Source: an uncultured bacterium
GTDB taxonomy: Bacteria; Actinomycetota; Coriobacteriia; Coriobacteriales; Coriobacteriaceae
DNA length: 64,000 bases
Assembly: GCA_905214465.1 (NCBI GenBank)
Contig: CAJMMD010000004.1
Span: 50,342 to 114,341, forward strand
Direction of reading: 5' to 3'
Shown: positions 43,321 to 52,460 of the stretch, one piece after another
Layout of the letters: every line of letters begins with the position of its first letter
Numbering within the stretch: the stretch's first letter is position 1
Program-made: the position numbers and the translations under genes
The notes under the pieces: model-generated
What the model was told of the DNA's origin: nothing
Database searches by the model: none
What the model saw: only the letters and a program-made list of their open reading frames with translations

Positions 43321-43404
43321 ATCAGTTGCGGTGAAATACGGTCTATTGGTGCCTTATTTTGGCGCAAACAGACCGTATTCCACCGCAAGATATAAAAGGG
43401 GCAT
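43321..43404. repeat. Structured repeat A with covarying stem
   Basis: Outer arms TTGCGGTG and CACCGCAA, then AATA/TATT and the variable hexamer CGGTCT/AGACCG, form a stem of about 19 base pairs with one mismatch around a 25-base loop. Conserved AAGATATAAAAGGG follows. A second copy at 44481-44564 has a different hexamer pair that still matches. Confidence 0.8.
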
Positions 43405-43449
43405 CAGGGGCACGGTCCGCCGAGCCCCCTTGAGCAGCAGCACCGCAGC

Positions 43450-44469
43450 CTAGAGCGTCAAGCGAATCGCATCGATGATCTGCGCGCAGCGCTGTGTGGC
43501 GGCAAGGGGCATGACGGGACTCTCGAGTTTCCCCGCCCGGATGAGCTGAGTCGCATGCGAAGCTTCGCCGTAAAAATCATCGACCTCAAATGGGGCGTCG
43601 ATTTCGAGCACTCGACCGTCGGAGTACTTCACATGGGCGAGCTCGGGGCGATGGAGGCGCTCGATTTCCAACGAACCCCGTTCGCAGGCAATCGTTAAGC
43701 GGCTTTCATATGCTGCTTTGCCGTCGCACACCATATGAATGGGTATACCGCCGACACTCATATGGATCTCATCGGCCCAATCCACGCGGCCGCCTGATAC
43801 GTCACGCCAGCGAACTTCACGGGACGAAACCTCGCACGCGCCCGCGAGCAAATCCTCAAACCAACCGACCGCATAACAGCCCATGTCATATAGACAGCCG
43901 CCCTGCAGCGGATCAAGCAGATAGCCCGAAGGAGACTCGCCGTAATCGAGCTTTTGCACGCTTTCAATCGAGACAATACGGCCAAGCTCACCCGACGCAA
44001 GAAAGTCTTTCACGCGAGTGCGCATCGGGCAAAACCGATTCTTCATCGCCTCCATAAACAGCACGCCGCGCTCGCGAGAGGTGGAGGCGATCGAGAGAGC
44101 CTCTTCCTCACTCAAAACGGCCGGCTTTTCGCACAGCACGGCCTTTCCGGCGCACAGCGCGCGACAGGCCCAACGCGTATGCATGCCATGCGGAAGCGCC
44201 AAGTAGATTGCGTCGACATCGGGGTCGGCAATCAGCGCGTCATAAGCCACATTGCCGTTATCGTCGACCGAGGCATGGCCATGCGCAGCATCGATCGAAA
44301 ACGCTCGGCAAAATTCCTCGACATGTGCAGGAGTGCGGCCGGCCGCAGCCACCAGCCGTGCCCCGTCGACCTTCTTGAGCGACGATGCAAATCGATGAGA
44401 AATGCGCCCAGCGCCCAAAATGCCCCAACGGACCTCACGCGAATCATTACGTAAACCTCGGTCACCCAC
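43450..44469 (-). CDS. Gfo/Idh/MocA-family NAD(P)-dependent oxidoreductase
   Basis: This 339-residue protein has an N-terminal Rossmann fold (WGILGAGRISHRFASSL, about 15-31), the DAIYLALPHG strand, the catalytic-lysine motif AVLCEKPAVL (about 108-117) and a C-terminal dimer domain (GCLYDMGCYAVGW). It resembles trans-dihydrodiol/glucose-fructose dehydrogenases; the substrate is unknown. The start is GTG at 44469 with GGGAGG upstream. It is bracketed by two same-direction structured repeats. Confidence 0.9.
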   Translation of the reverse strand: MGDRGLRNDSREVRWGILGAGRISHRFASSLKKVDGARLVAAAGRTPAHVEEFCRAFSIDAAHGHASVDDNGNVAYDALIADPDVDAIYLALPHGMHTRWACRALCAGKAVLCEKPAVLSEEEALSIASTSRERGVLFMEAMKNRFCPMRTRVKDFLASGELGRIVSIESVQKLDYGESPSGYLLDPLQGGCLYDMGCYAVGWFEDLLAGACEVSSREVRWRDVSGGRVDWADEIHMSVGGIPIHMVCDGKAAYESRLTIACERGSLEIERLHRPELAHVKYSDGRVLEIDAPFEVDDFYGEASHATQLIRAGKLESPVMPLAATQRCAQIIDAIRLTL

Positions 44470-44480
44470 GATAGCCTCCC

Positions 44481-44564
44481 ATCAGTTGCGGCGAAATAGT
44501 TCCTGTTATCGCCCCATTCTGCCGCAAACAGGAACTATTCCATCACAAGATATAAAAGGGTCAT
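44481..44564. repeat. Structured repeat B with covarying stem
   Basis: It aligns base for base without gaps to repeat A. The hexamer pair is GTTCCT/AGGAAC, extended by GTT/AAC. The outer arms are less well paired than in A. Its conserved 3' end supplies the stop codon of the aldo/keto reductase at 44561. Confidence 0.8.
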
Positions 44565-45751
44565 GAGGAGCGAGTTTTGCTGAAGACTTTAAGCATGGCC
44601 GTTACGGGGCCCGGCTGGAAGCGTCGGCGCACGTCATCGAGACGCTCGGGGATATCGATATGCTGCGGGCAGTGGCGCGCGCATTTGCCGCACTTGACGC
44701 AATTGCTCACCAGCTTGGCCTCGCTTGTGCGCACCGCGCTCGCCGTAAAGTACTGCGATAGACCCGTAAACCAGCTGTGCGCATAGCTCGCGTTGTAGGC
44801 GGCAAAGCAGCCGGGAATGTTGATACCCTTGGGACACGGCATGCAGTAGCCGCATCCCGTGCAGGGCACACGGTTCGATTTTTCAAACTCCGTCAGCACG
44901 CGCGCGATGGTATCGAGCTGAGCGGCTGTCATCGAATCCGGCAGGGCCCGATCGGCCAGCACCGCGTTCTCGTCCACCTGCGCGGTATCGGTCATGCCCG
45001 AAAGCAGCATCGTGACTTGAGGATGGTTCCACACCCACGAAAGGCCCCAAGCAGCCGGCGTCTTCAGGTACGGATCGCGTACGTCATCGAGCACGGCGCG
45101 GGCCCGCGGAGGCAGCTTGCCCGCCAGGCGTCCGCCCAAAAGCGGTTCCATCACAAACACCGCGAGCCCGCGCTCGGCGGCTGCTATAAGTCCCGCCGTT
45201 CCCGCTTGGTAGCGCTCTCCAGCGTAGTTGTACTGAATCTGGCAAAAATCCCAGTCATACGCGTCGAGCATCGTCAGGAAGTCCGCCGCACTGCCGTGAT
45301 ACGAAAAACCTATCTGGCGAATACGCCCCGCAGCCTTTTGGTGCGCAATCCAGTCTTCGATGCCCAACGCCACCACGCGCTCCCACTGGGCGGGCGAAGT
45401 GATGTTGTGCATAAGGTAATAGTCGATATGGTCGGTCCGCAGGCGGCGCAATTGCTCGTCGAAGAACCGGTCGAAATCCTCCGCGCACTTGCACGAAGCG
45501 TGCGGCAACTTAGTCGCGAGCAACACGCGGTCGCGCAGACCCAGGCGCTCAAGTGAGGCGCCCGCGCACACCTCGTTACCGGGATAGAGATACGCGGTAT
45601 CCAGATAATTAATCCCCTGCTCCACCGCACGGGAAATGATGGCATCGGCTGTCTTCGCATCGGGGTGTCCCGGCGCACCGGGAAATCTCATGCAGCCCAG
45701 ACCCAGAGCGGATATTCGGTTACCACTTTTGGGGTCAACGCGATATTGCAC
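44561..45751 (-). CDS. Aldo/keto reductase with C-terminal 4Fe-4S ferredoxin domain
   Basis: This 396-residue protein has an aldo/keto reductase barrel (GLGCMRFPG; DTAYLYPGNE with the catalytic Tyr; ATKLPHASCK with Lys; YLMHNITS with His) and a C-terminal region with CTGCGYCMPCPKGINIPGC and CVKCGKCARHCPQHIDIP, giving two iron-sulphur sites. This class is common in anaerobes. GTG 45751 is preferred over ATG 45769 because AAAGGAGG lies five bases before it. Confidence 0.92.
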   Translation of the reverse strand: MQYRVDPKSGNRISALGLGCMRFPGAPGHPDAKTADAIISRAVEQGINYLDTAYLYPGNEVCAGASLERLGLRDRVLLATKLPHASCKCAEDFDRFFDEQLRRLRTDHIDYYLMHNITSPAQWERVVALGIEDWIAHQKAAGRIRQIGFSYHGSAADFLTMLDAYDWDFCQIQYNYAGERYQAGTAGLIAAAERGLAVFVMEPLLGGRLAGKLPPRARAVLDDVRDPYLKTPAAWGLSWVWNHPQVTMLLSGMTDTAQVDENAVLADRALPDSMTAAQLDTIARVLTEFEKSNRVPCTGCGYCMPCPKGINIPGCFAAYNASYAHSWFTGLSQYFTASAVRTSEAKLVSNCVKCGKCARHCPQHIDIPERLDDVRRRFQPGPVTAMLKVFSKTRSS

Positions 45752-45914
45752 GGCCCCTCCTTTCGCCATCAGCGCCCCGGCAAGGCGAAACACAATGGTC
45801 ACGCGGCCGAAACATCGTGGAATCGCAATCGAGAACGTATCGTAACGCAGCAGAAATCGAGCTGTCACGGCACCGCTTTAACATCAGCAAAAAGCCCGAT
45901 GAAAGGAGTCACCC

Positions 45915-46685
45915 ATGCCCGCGCTCGACCTTTGGAATCTCGCATCCCAGCTCAAAAGCACCGATTATCGCTGGGTCGACCTCACCCACACGCTCTCATG
46001 CGACACCCCGCACTGGTTTGGCTTTAAGCCGTTTGAGTCCACCAAGCTCTTCGACTACCTGCCCGGCACGCCCGAGGACATGCTCGCCCCCATGCGTTGC
46101 TTCCAGTATTCGGTCGCCTCGCAGTACGGCACGCATGTCGACGCACCGCGCCACTTCCATGTTGACGGCCGTTCCCTTGGAGAGATTGAACCCATCGAGT
46201 TTATGCATCCGCTCTGCGTGATCGACAAGCACGAGGAGTGCGCCGCGAATCCCGACTTTATCCTGACCATCGAGGACCTCAAAGCCTGGGAGGATGAGCA
46301 CGGTCGCATTCCCGAGGACGCTTTCGTCGCCTTCCGCTCCGACTGGTCCAAGCTCGCCGACCTCGAGAACAAGGACGAGGACGGCCAGCCCCACTACCCC
46401 GGCTGGGACCTCGGCGCCATCAAGTGGCTCGTTGAAGAGCGCGACATCGGCGCCATCGGCCACGAGCCGGCTGACACCGACCCGGCGAGCGTGACCACGC
46501 GTGAGGACGCCTACCCCTACCCCGGCGAACAGTACATCCTCTCGGTCGACCGCTATCAGATCGAGGTCATGGACCATCTAGACGAGCTTCCCGCCACGGG
46601 CGCCGTCATCTTCTGCACCTTCCCCAAGGTGCGTGATGGCGTCGGATATCCCGCACGTGTCTTTGCGGTCTGCCCTGCAGCGTAG
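45915..46685 (+). CDS. Cyclase-family (kynurenine formamidase-like) hydrolase
   Basis: This 256-residue protein fits the metal-dependent cyclase family. Metal ligands are in SQYGTHVDAPRHFH (about 69-82), with HTLSCDTPHW earlier and the His in GHEPADTDPA. Related enzymes hydrolyse formylkynurenine, isatin or cyclic amides; the real substrate here is unknown. AAAGGAG precedes the ATG. A terminator separates it from the following reductase. Confidence 0.88.
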   Translation: MPALDLWNLASQLKSTDYRWVDLTHTLSCDTPHWFGFKPFESTKLFDYLPGTPEDMLAPMRCFQYSVASQYGTHVDAPRHFHVDGRSLGEIEPIEFMHPLCVIDKHEECAANPDFILTIEDLKAWEDEHGRIPEDAFVAFRSDWSKLADLENKDEDGQPHYPGWDLGAIKWLVEERDIGAIGHEPADTDPASVTTREDAYPYPGEQYILSVDRYQIEVMDHLDELPATGAVIFCTFPKVRDGVGYPARVFAVCPAA

Positions 46686-46761
46686 AGCCCAGGCAAACGT
46701 TTCTTTTTCATAACAGCCGCCCCGCGCACCCAGCAATCACCCTGGCAGCATACAATCCATC

Positions 46762-46792
46762 AGGCGCCCCTTACGCGGGCGCCTTTTATATG
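46762..46792 (+). terminator. Intrinsic terminator after the cyclase gene
   Basis: GGCGCCC and GGGCGCC enclose a seven-base loop and are followed by TTTTAT. The next start codon lies about 18 bases beyond, again very close. Confidence 0.75.
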
Positions 46793-46806
46793 GGGAGATG
46801 ATTCAC

Positions 46807-47721
46807 ATGCAGATCAACAAGGTTGCCTTTATCGGCAAGGGCGGCGTCGGGCTGCTCTATGGCAGCATGATTGCCAAGACGCTCGGCAACGATGCCGTCG
46901 AATACATTATGGACGACGCTCGCTTTGAGCGCCATGCGAACGACGCGCTCACCGTCAACGGCAAGCCCTGCGATCTCACGTCCGTCCGCGCCAGCGAGGC
47001 GACACCCGCCGATCTGGTCATCCTCACGGTCAAGACAACCGGACTCGACCAGGCGCTCAAGACTATGGAACACATCGTAGGGCCCGACACGCTCATCGCA
47101 TCCCTATGCAACGGCATCACGAGCGAGCAAAAGATTGCCGAGCGCTTTGGCTGGGAGCACACCGTCCTCGGAATCTGCCAAGGCATGGACGCTGTGTTTC
47201 TCAACGGCGCGCTCACCTTTACCAATGCGGGCGAGATCCGCTTTGGTGCGGCCGCCGGCACCGACCCCGCGACCGTCGCCGCCATCGACGAGCTCTACAC
47301 GCGCTGCGGCATCGCGCACACCGTCGAGGCAGACATCGCGCACCGCATGTGGGCCAAGCTTATGCTCAACGACGGCATCAACCAGACCTGCATGGCCTAC
47401 GGCGGTACGTACGGAAGCGCCACGGAACAGGGCTCCGAGCAGCGTCGTTGCTTTGTCTCCGCTATGCGCGAGACGCTTGCAGTCGCCAACGCCGAGGGCA
47501 TCGAGCTCACCGAGGCAGACCTAACGCAGATGGCGCACCTCATCGAGGGGCTCGACCCCGCCGGCATGCCCTCGATGGCGCAGGACCGCGTCGCGCAGCG
47601 CAAAACCGAGGTCGAGGAGTTCGCGGGCACCGTCCGCCGCCTCGCGGCCAAGCACGATATCCAGGCACCGCAGAACGAATGGCTCTATCAGCGCATCCGC
47701 GAAATCGAGGCAAGCTGGTAA
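46807..47721 (+). CDS. 2-dehydropantoate 2-reductase-like protein (PanE/ApbA family)
   Basis: This 304-residue NADP-dependent reductase has GKGGVGLLYG (10-19), VKTTGLDQALK and CNGITSEQKIAE, and a helical C-terminal domain with AKLMLNDGINQTCMAYGGTYG. It may make pantoate for coenzyme A, but the family is broad and no panB or panC is nearby. The ATG at 46807 is chosen because GGGGAG lies nine bases upstream; the ATG at 46798 abuts it. Confidence 0.88.
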   Translation: MQINKVAFIGKGGVGLLYGSMIAKTLGNDAVEYIMDDARFERHANDALTVNGKPCDLTSVRASEATPADLVILTVKTTGLDQALKTMEHIVGPDTLIASLCNGITSEQKIAERFGWEHTVLGICQGMDAVFLNGALTFTNAGEIRFGAAAGTDPATVAAIDELYTRCGIAHTVEADIAHRMWAKLMLNDGINQTCMAYGGTYGSATEQGSEQRRCFVSAMRETLAVANAEGIELTEADLTQMAHLIEGLDPAGMPSMAQDRVAQRKTEVEEFAGTVRRLAAKHDIQAPQNEWLYQRIREIEASW

Positions 47722-47755
47722 CACCGCCGCACCGCATTCAACAGTCTCAATATCA

Positions 47756-47793
47756 AAAACCGCCGCAAAGGGCACTCCCCTTGTGGCGGTTTT
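47756..47793. terminator. Terminator between panE-like and small membrane protein genes
   Basis: AAAACCGCC and GGCGGTTTT close a hairpin with an imperfect inner stem. T-runs on both strands suit the convergent genes. Confidence 0.78.
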
Positions 47794-47830
47794 CATATTC
47801 AGCCATGGCCAACAGTCACTTTCGCAACAG

Positions 47831-48037
47831 TTAGAGATGCGACTCCGGAACCTCGTCCTCATCGTCGCGACAAAGGACAACACCGGCGCTTCCCAGCAGT
47901 GTGGCCGCGATCAACGCGCCGATCACGATAGGAGCAGCCCCGCATGTCCCCTGCATGCCCGCGACGAGCGCGGCCGTGGGACCAAGGCAGCCAAGCATCA
48001 ACGCGACGGCGGCAATGGCAATATCTCGAGCATTCAC
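47831..48037 (-). CDS. Small two-helix membrane protein
   Basis: This 68-residue protein has two hydrophobic segments (IAIAAVALMLGCLGPTAAL, about 7-25, and IVIGALIAATLLGSAGVVL, about 37-55) and an acidic tail RDDEDEVPESHL. The GTG start has GGAGG upstream at rather long spacing. No family is recognised. It is a plausible gene because hydrophobicity and coding pattern are coherent and a shared terminator follows. Confidence 0.65.
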   Translation of the reverse strand: MNARDIAIAAVALMLGCLGPTAALVAGMQGTCGAAPIVIGALIAATLLGSAGVVLCRDDEDEVPESHL

Positions 48038-48149
48038 AAGATCACTTCCTCCAAGAGAAAGACCCTATTTCTCATGAACTAGTGTGCCCCGCATCCATAC
48101 GCCCAGCGTACCGCCACGGTAAGGGCTCTGTTAACTCAAGCGCACATAA

Positions 48150-48201
48150 AGAAAGGGCGGCTTTACGTTGCCTAAAAGCTCAGTAAAGACGCCCGCCCAT
48201 C
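48150..48201 (-). terminator. Intrinsic terminator of the secreted protein gene
   Basis: On the minus strand GGGCGG...CTTTAC pairs with GTAAAG-CCGCCC, with a four-base bulge, followed by TTTCTTTA. Confidence 0.65.
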
Positions 48202-48226
48202 ATGTGCGTATTTTGCTTATGGCAGA

Positions 48227-49003
48227 TTACCAACCGGTGTAGTAGTCGGTGGTTCCGGCAGCGCAGCCGGAGTCATAGACCTTGCAATCACCCTTGGAGC
48301 CCGTAAAGGTCGAGCCCTGGGCCATATCGCCCGCGGCAACAACGTAATAGCCGTCGGAATCGCGCCAGAAGCCCTCAGAATCCTGCGTCCATTCGCCCGT
48401 GCGGTGGTGATACAACACGTTGCTGCTGTAATAAGTCTCGCGGCGGCCGTTATAGTTATTGACGCCGCTCGAGCGCGTCAGACCCGAGCCGTTCGCGTAA
48501 TACGCAGCAGACGTGTAAGACGAGCCGGAGCCGGCGTTGTAATACGAAGCCTGGGCGGCCTCGGCAGCCTCCGCCTCGGCGGCAGCGGCCTCGAGCGCTT
48601 CGCGCTTGGCATTCTCAAGCACAGTGCGCAGCTCATCGAGCTCGGTCGACTTCGCGTCGACCTCCCCCATCGTCAAAAGGCTGCCCGCACCATCGATACA
48701 ACCCTGCAGCACAGCGCGCTCGTCATCGGTGGCATAGTCACCATACATGTTTAGGATAATCTGAGCGCGTATCTCAAGGGAATCGCGCTTGGCCTCCATC
48801 GAGGCGTTCCACTCCTGCATGGAACCATAACCATCGCCGCGATAATCAACGGGCTGTACCAGCGTCGTCTCGGACGGCGTAGATCCAACCGTATCGGACA
48901 GTGTTGCGGCGTGGGCATCAGTTGCACCGGCGCCCGCCAAAAGTGCCACGGTCAGAGCGGCGGAAAGGGCAGCGGCTTTCGGTTTTCGTGAATCGATCCT
49001 CAT
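48227..49003 (-). CDS. Secreted coiled-coil protein with C-terminal barrel-like domain
   Basis: This 258-residue protein has a signal peptide (basic start, hydrophobic ALSAALTVALLAGAGA, cleavage near AHAATL). A helical coiled-coil-like part follows (about 70-150, with Ala/Glu repeats), then a Ser/Tyr/Gly-rich linker and a C-terminal domain (GFWRDSDGYYVVAAGDM, then KVYDSGCAAGTTDYYTGW). The tail resembles the 3D/RlpA-like double-psi barrel found in cell-wall proteins. The catalytic role is unknown. The ATG at 49003 has GGAGG at long spacing. Confidence 0.78.
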   Translation of the reverse strand: MRIDSRKPKAAALSAALTVALLAGAGATDAHAATLSDTVGSTPSETTLVQPVDYRGDGYGSMQEWNASMEAKRDSLEIRAQIILNMYGDYATDDERAVLQGCIDGAGSLLTMGEVDAKSTELDELRTVLENAKREALEAAAAEAEAAEAAQASYYNAGSGSSYTSAAYYANGSGLTRSSGVNNYNGRRETYYSSNVLYHHRTGEWTQDSEGFWRDSDGYYVVAAGDMAQGSTFTGSKGDCKVYDSGCAAGTTDYYTGW

Positions 49004-49213
49004 GTAGCTGGAAACCTCCGTAGTGCGTTTTTGCTGCGTTTGAGCTGCGTGTGATTCGATCGCGCTGCATAGTACCTCGAGCAAATCGCGACCTGCGGTT
49101 TTACTCAAAAGGCGCACGTCAATTGCGTAAAACTCACATCCTCTCAACAGGAGTTTTCCACAACTCGAATGCATAAAGCATGCCAAAAACCCTGTAATAG
49201 CGCCCTTCCTATG

Positions 49214-49253
49214 CAAAAAAGGCGCCTGCGCAACCATTGCTTGCGCAGGCGCC
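49214..49253 (-). terminator. Intrinsic terminator of metY
   Basis: On the minus strand GGCGCCTGCGCAA and TTGCGCAGGCGCC form a perfect 13-base stem with a seven-base loop, followed by TTTTTT. Confidence 0.93.
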
Positions 49254-49315
49254 TTGAGCAGGCATTTTATGCAGTTATACCTATCGAGTCGCAAGGGGTC
49301 CTTGCACAAGTCGCC

Positions 49316-50626
49316 TTACTCGTCCAGCGCGGCGAAGGCCTGCTTCAGATCCCAAATGATATCCTCGGCGTTCTCGGTACCGATGGAAAGACGAATCGTG
49401 GAGGGCGTGATGTTCTGCTCGGCGAGCTCCTCGGCAGAGAGCTGGGAGTGCGTGGTGGTAGCCGGGTGCACGACGAGCGACTTGACGTCGGCCACGTTGG
49501 CGAGCAGCGAGAACACCTGCAGCTGATCGATGAACTTCCAGGCGGCCTCCTGGCCACCCTTAATCTCAAAGGTGAAGATCGAAGCGCCGCCGTTGGGGAA
49601 GTACTTCTGATAGAGCTCGTGATCGGGGTGCTCAGGCAGGCTCGGGTGGTTTACCTTGGCGACGTGGCTGTCACCAGTCAGGAACTCAACGACCTTCTTG
49701 GTGTTCTCGACATGACGGTCAACGCGCAGTGACAGAGTCTCGGTGCCCTGGAGCAGGACCCAGGCGTTGAACGGGCTGATGCAGGCACCCTCGTCACGCA
49801 GCAGAATGGCGCGGACATAGGTCGCGAAGGCGGCAGGGCCGGCAGCCTCGGCAAACGAAACGCCGTGGTAGGAGGGGTTGGGCTCAGCGATCTGGGCGTA
49901 CTTGCCACTCGCCTTCCAATCGAAGTTACCGCCGTCGACGATCACACCGCCCAGCGACGTGCCGTGACCACCGATAAACTTGGTTGCAGAGTGGACGACG
50001 ATGTTGGCGCCGTGCTCCAGCGGACGGAACAGATACGGGGTGCCGAAAGTGTTGTCGACGACAACCGGCAAACCATGCTTCTTGGCGACCTCGGAGATGG
50101 CGTCGATGTTGGGAATATCGGAGTTGGGGTTGCCGAGTGTCTCGAGATAGATGACCGTGGTGTTGTCCTTGATGGCCCCCTCGACCTCTCCCAGGTTATG
50201 GGCATCGACGAAGGTGGTCTCGACGCCAAACTGGGAGAGCGTATGCTCCAGCAGGTTGTAGGAGCCACCGTAGATGGTCTTCTGAGCCACCACGTGGTCA
50301 CCGGCCTGGGCAAGAGCCTGCAGGGTATAGGTGATGGCAGCGGCACCGGAGGCGACGGCGAGACCTGCCACGCCACCCTCGAGTGCGGCGATACGGTCCT
50401 CGAAGACGCCCTGGGTGGAGTTGGTCAGACGGCCGTAGATGTTACCAGCATCGGCAAGACCAAAGCGGTCGGCGGCGTGCTGGGAGTTGCGGAACACATA
50501 GCTCGTGGTCTGATAGATAGGCACGGCGCGGGAGTCGGATGCGGGGTCGGCGCTCTCCTGGCCAACATGAAGCTGCAGGGTATCGAAACCAAAGGTGTGC
50601 TCGGGGTTGTTGATGAACTGGCTCAT
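49316..50626 (-). CDS. metY: O-acetylhomoserine sulfhydrylase (aminocarboxypropyltransferase)
   Basis: This 436-residue PLP enzyme makes homocysteine from O-acetylhomoserine and sulphide. It has the PLP lysine in [20 protein letters not shown], the Cys/Met enzyme opening [20 protein letters not shown], and the insert [13 protein letters not shown] typical of MetY. The length fits MetY rather than the shorter MetB. AAGGAG precedes the ATG. A LysR gene is divergent, and the leader holds a short Cys-containing reading frame, suggesting sulphur control. Confidence 0.94.
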   Translation of the reverse strand: MSQFINNPEHTFGFDTLQLHVGQESADPASDSRAVPIYQTTSYVFRNSQHAADRFGLADAGNIYGRLTNSTQGVFEDRIAALEGGVAGLAVASGAAAITYTLQALAQAGDHVVAQKTIYGGSYNLLEHTLSQFGVETTFVDAHNLGEVEGAIKDNTTVIYLETLGNPNSDIPNIDAISEVAKKHGLPVVVDNTFGTPYLFRPLEHGANIVVHSATKFIGGHGTSLGGVIVDGGNFDWKASGKYAQIAEPNPSYHGVSFAEAAGPAAFATYVRAILLRDEGACISPFNAWVLLQGTETLSLRVDRHVENTKKVVEFLTGDSHVAKVNHPSLPEHPDHELYQKYFPNGGASIFTFEIKGGQEAAWKFIDQLQVFSLLANVADVKSLVVHPATTTHSQLSAEELAEQNITPSTIRLSIGTENAEDIIWDLKQAFAALDE

Positions 50627-50687
50627 GATGATCTCCTTGATCGAACAAAAGTAAATAAAAAGAGAGAAGTAAGTCGCTGTCTCCTGA

Positions 50688-50741
50688 TCACGCCGACGGG
50701 CGCAAACAGGAGCCCGGCATTCGTCTTGGTAAGCAATTCAT
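50688..50741 (-). CDS. Short upstream reading frame (17 aa) in the metY leader
   Basis: The frame encodes MNCLPRRMPGSCLRPSA, with Cys at 3 and 12. AAAGGAGG lies seven bases before its ATG, a better site than that of metY. It ends about 60 bases before metY, and a CTCCTG/CAGGAG hairpin overlaps its 3' end. It could be a leader peptide sensing cysteine or arginine supply. It could also be chance, as it is short. Confidence 0.5.
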   Translation of the reverse strand: MNCLPRRMPGSCLRPSA

Positions 50742-50809
50742 ATGCGGGCCTCCTTTCGCATCCCGGTTCCGTGGTTGGCTTAATTACCTACCGCCTTTGT
50801 GTGTTTTGA

Positions 50810-50838
50810 ATAGTACGAGCATTGTTTCGCTCGGTCAA
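50810..50838 (-). promoter_or_regulatory. metY promoter with internal dyad
   Basis: On the minus strand TTGACC and TACTAT are spaced by 17 bases. The spacer itself is the dyad CGAGC-N8-GCTCG. A regulator bound there would face RNA polymerase directly. Confidence 0.7.
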
Positions 50839-50873
50839 TCACTTAAAAGCGCTAACCTGTTATCGGTTTTTTA

Positions 50874-50883
50874 GATAGCTATC
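50874..50883. promoter_or_regulatory. Palindrome before the lysR start
   Basis: GATAGCTATC is a perfect ten-base palindrome 17-26 bases before the LysR start. It may be part of a LysR autoregulatory site. Confidence 0.4.
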
Positions 50884-50899
50884 GAAAGGACGGGCACCG

Positions 50900-51802
50900 A
50901 TGACCCTCCAGCAGCTTCGTTTTCTTATCGCCGTGGCAGAGTCCGGCTCAATCAACGCCGCAGCTCAGCGCCTCTATACCGCTCAGTCCAACATCTCAAA
51001 CGCCGTCAAAAGCCTAGAACAAGAGCTCCATCTGGAGATCTTTACGCGCTCCAGCCGCGGCGTCACGCTCACCAACGACGGCACCGAGCTTTTGGGCTAT
51101 GCGCGCCAGGTCGTAGAGCAGGCCGACATGCTCGAGGCACGCTACGAGGACGGTGGCACCCCGCAAGCCCGCCTCGCCATTTCCGCCCAGCACTACGCCT
51201 TTTCGGTCGAGGCCTTTGTCAATGTAGTCGAGCGCTGCCGCGACAGCAAGTTCGAGTTCATCATGCGCGAGACCACCACATCGCAGATCATCGATGACGT
51301 CCGTGCGTTTCGCAGCGATATCGGCATTCTGTATCTGGATGACTTTAACGCCCGCGTTCTGCAGAAGGCCTTCGCCGATGCCCGCGCAAGCTTCCATCCC
51401 CTATTCGACGCGACGGTCCACGTCTTCGTTAGCGAGCGCCACCCGCTCGCACGCCGCCCGCAGCTGTCCCTTGCCGACCTCACGCCCTATACGCGCTACA
51501 GCTTTGAGCAGGGAACCTCAAACTCCTTCTATTACGCCGAGGAACCTTTTAGCTATATCCCTTGCGACCGCAACATACGAATCTCGGACCGCGGAACACT
51601 TACTAACTTACTTATCACGTCGAACGGTTACACCCTGTCGACCGGTGTCCTCTCCAATGAAATGCAATGGGGCATGGCATCGATCCCGCTAGCAGACGCC
51701 CCAACGATGCACGTTGGCTACATCATGCACGACGAGCGCAAGCCCTCTCTCCTCTTGCAGCAATACCTCGACGAGCTCAACCGCATCATCCATGCCAACT
51801 AA
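50900..51802 (+). CDS. LysR-family transcriptional regulator
   Basis: This 300-residue regulator has an N-terminal helix-turn-helix (LRFLIAVAESGSINAAAQRL, about 6-25, then QSNISNAVKSLEQELHLEIF) and a C-terminal effector domain (DIGILYLDDFN). It is divergent from metY and so probably controls it in response to a sulphur metabolite, as CysB- or CysR-type regulators do. The ATG at 50900 has GAAAGGAC upstream. Confidence 0.92.
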   Translation: MTLQQLRFLIAVAESGSINAAAQRLYTAQSNISNAVKSLEQELHLEIFTRSSRGVTLTNDGTELLGYARQVVEQADMLEARYEDGGTPQARLAISAQHYAFSVEAFVNVVERCRDSKFEFIMRETTTSQIIDDVRAFRSDIGILYLDDFNARVLQKAFADARASFHPLFDATVHVFVSERHPLARRPQLSLADLTPYTRYSFEQGTSNSFYYAEEPFSYIPCDRNIRISDRGTLTNLLITSNGYTLSTGVLSNEMQWGMASIPLADAPTMHVGYIMHDERKPSLLLQQYLDELNRIIHAN

Positions 51803-51901
51803 CAGTCGGAAGACGGGGTAGAAATCGTAGATTGCTGGCCCCCGGCGGGCATGGCGCTACAATGGTCACTCACACGAAACGTACCCAACGAAAGGAAGCC
51901 C

Positions 51902-52387
51902 GTGAAGGTCATCATCTATACCGACGGCTCGGCCCGATCAAATCCGGGACGCGGCGGCTACGGCGCCGTGCTCAAATACACCAACCCCGCCGGCAAGACC
52001 TTCACCTCCGAGCTTTCGCGCGGCTACGCCAAGACCACCAACAACCGCATGGAACTCATGGCGGTCATCGTGGCGCTCGAGGCGCTCAACCGCCCTTGCG
52101 AGGTCGAAGTCCATTCCGATTCGCAGTATGTCGTCAACGCCTTTAACAAGCACTGGATCGACGGCTGGAAAAAGCGCGGATGGAAAACCGCCAACAAGCA
52201 ACCCGTCAAGAACCGCGACCTGTGGGAGCGCCTACTCACCGCCAAAAGCAAGCACAAGGTTGATTTCATCTGGGTTAAGGGTCACGCCGGTCACGAGCTC
52301 AACGAGCGCTGCGATGAGCTCGCCACCACGGCGGCCGACGGCAGCAACCTCGATATCGACGCCGGCTTTAACGAGAGCGACCTGTAA
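51902..52387 (+). CDS. rnhA: Ribonuclease HI
   Basis: This 161-residue enzyme degrades RNA in RNA-DNA hybrids. Catalytic residues lie in [12 protein letters not shown] (Asp 7), [12 protein letters not shown] (Glu), [10 protein letters not shown] (Asp) and NERCDELA (Asp). The handle [20 protein letters not shown] is typical of HI-type enzymes. The GTG start at 51902 with AAAGGAAG is chosen over an upstream ATG that lacks a ribosome site. Confidence 0.95.
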   Translation: MKVIIYTDGSARSNPGRGGYGAVLKYTNPAGKTFTSELSRGYAKTTNNRMELMAVIVALEALNRPCEVEVHSDSQYVVNAFNKHWIDGWKKRGWKTANKQPVKNRDLWERLLTAKSKHKVDFIWVKGHAGHELNERCDELATTAADGSNLDIDAGFNESDL

Positions 52388-52460
52388 TAGCGTTTTCGCG
52401 CAGCTTTATATCCCCACGCGCTACACTCATCCTGTAGACCAAACAACGCAAGGGGGACGT

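Noticed and set aside
43405..43440. Terminator after the Gfo/Idh gene
   Set aside because: GGGGCTCGG and CCGTGCCCC pair with a central mismatch and no T-run follows directly, so it was not listed.
50627..50809. SAM riboswitch in the metY leader
   Set aside because: No SAM-I-type core or terminator pair could be recognised; the short upstream frame explains the leader better.
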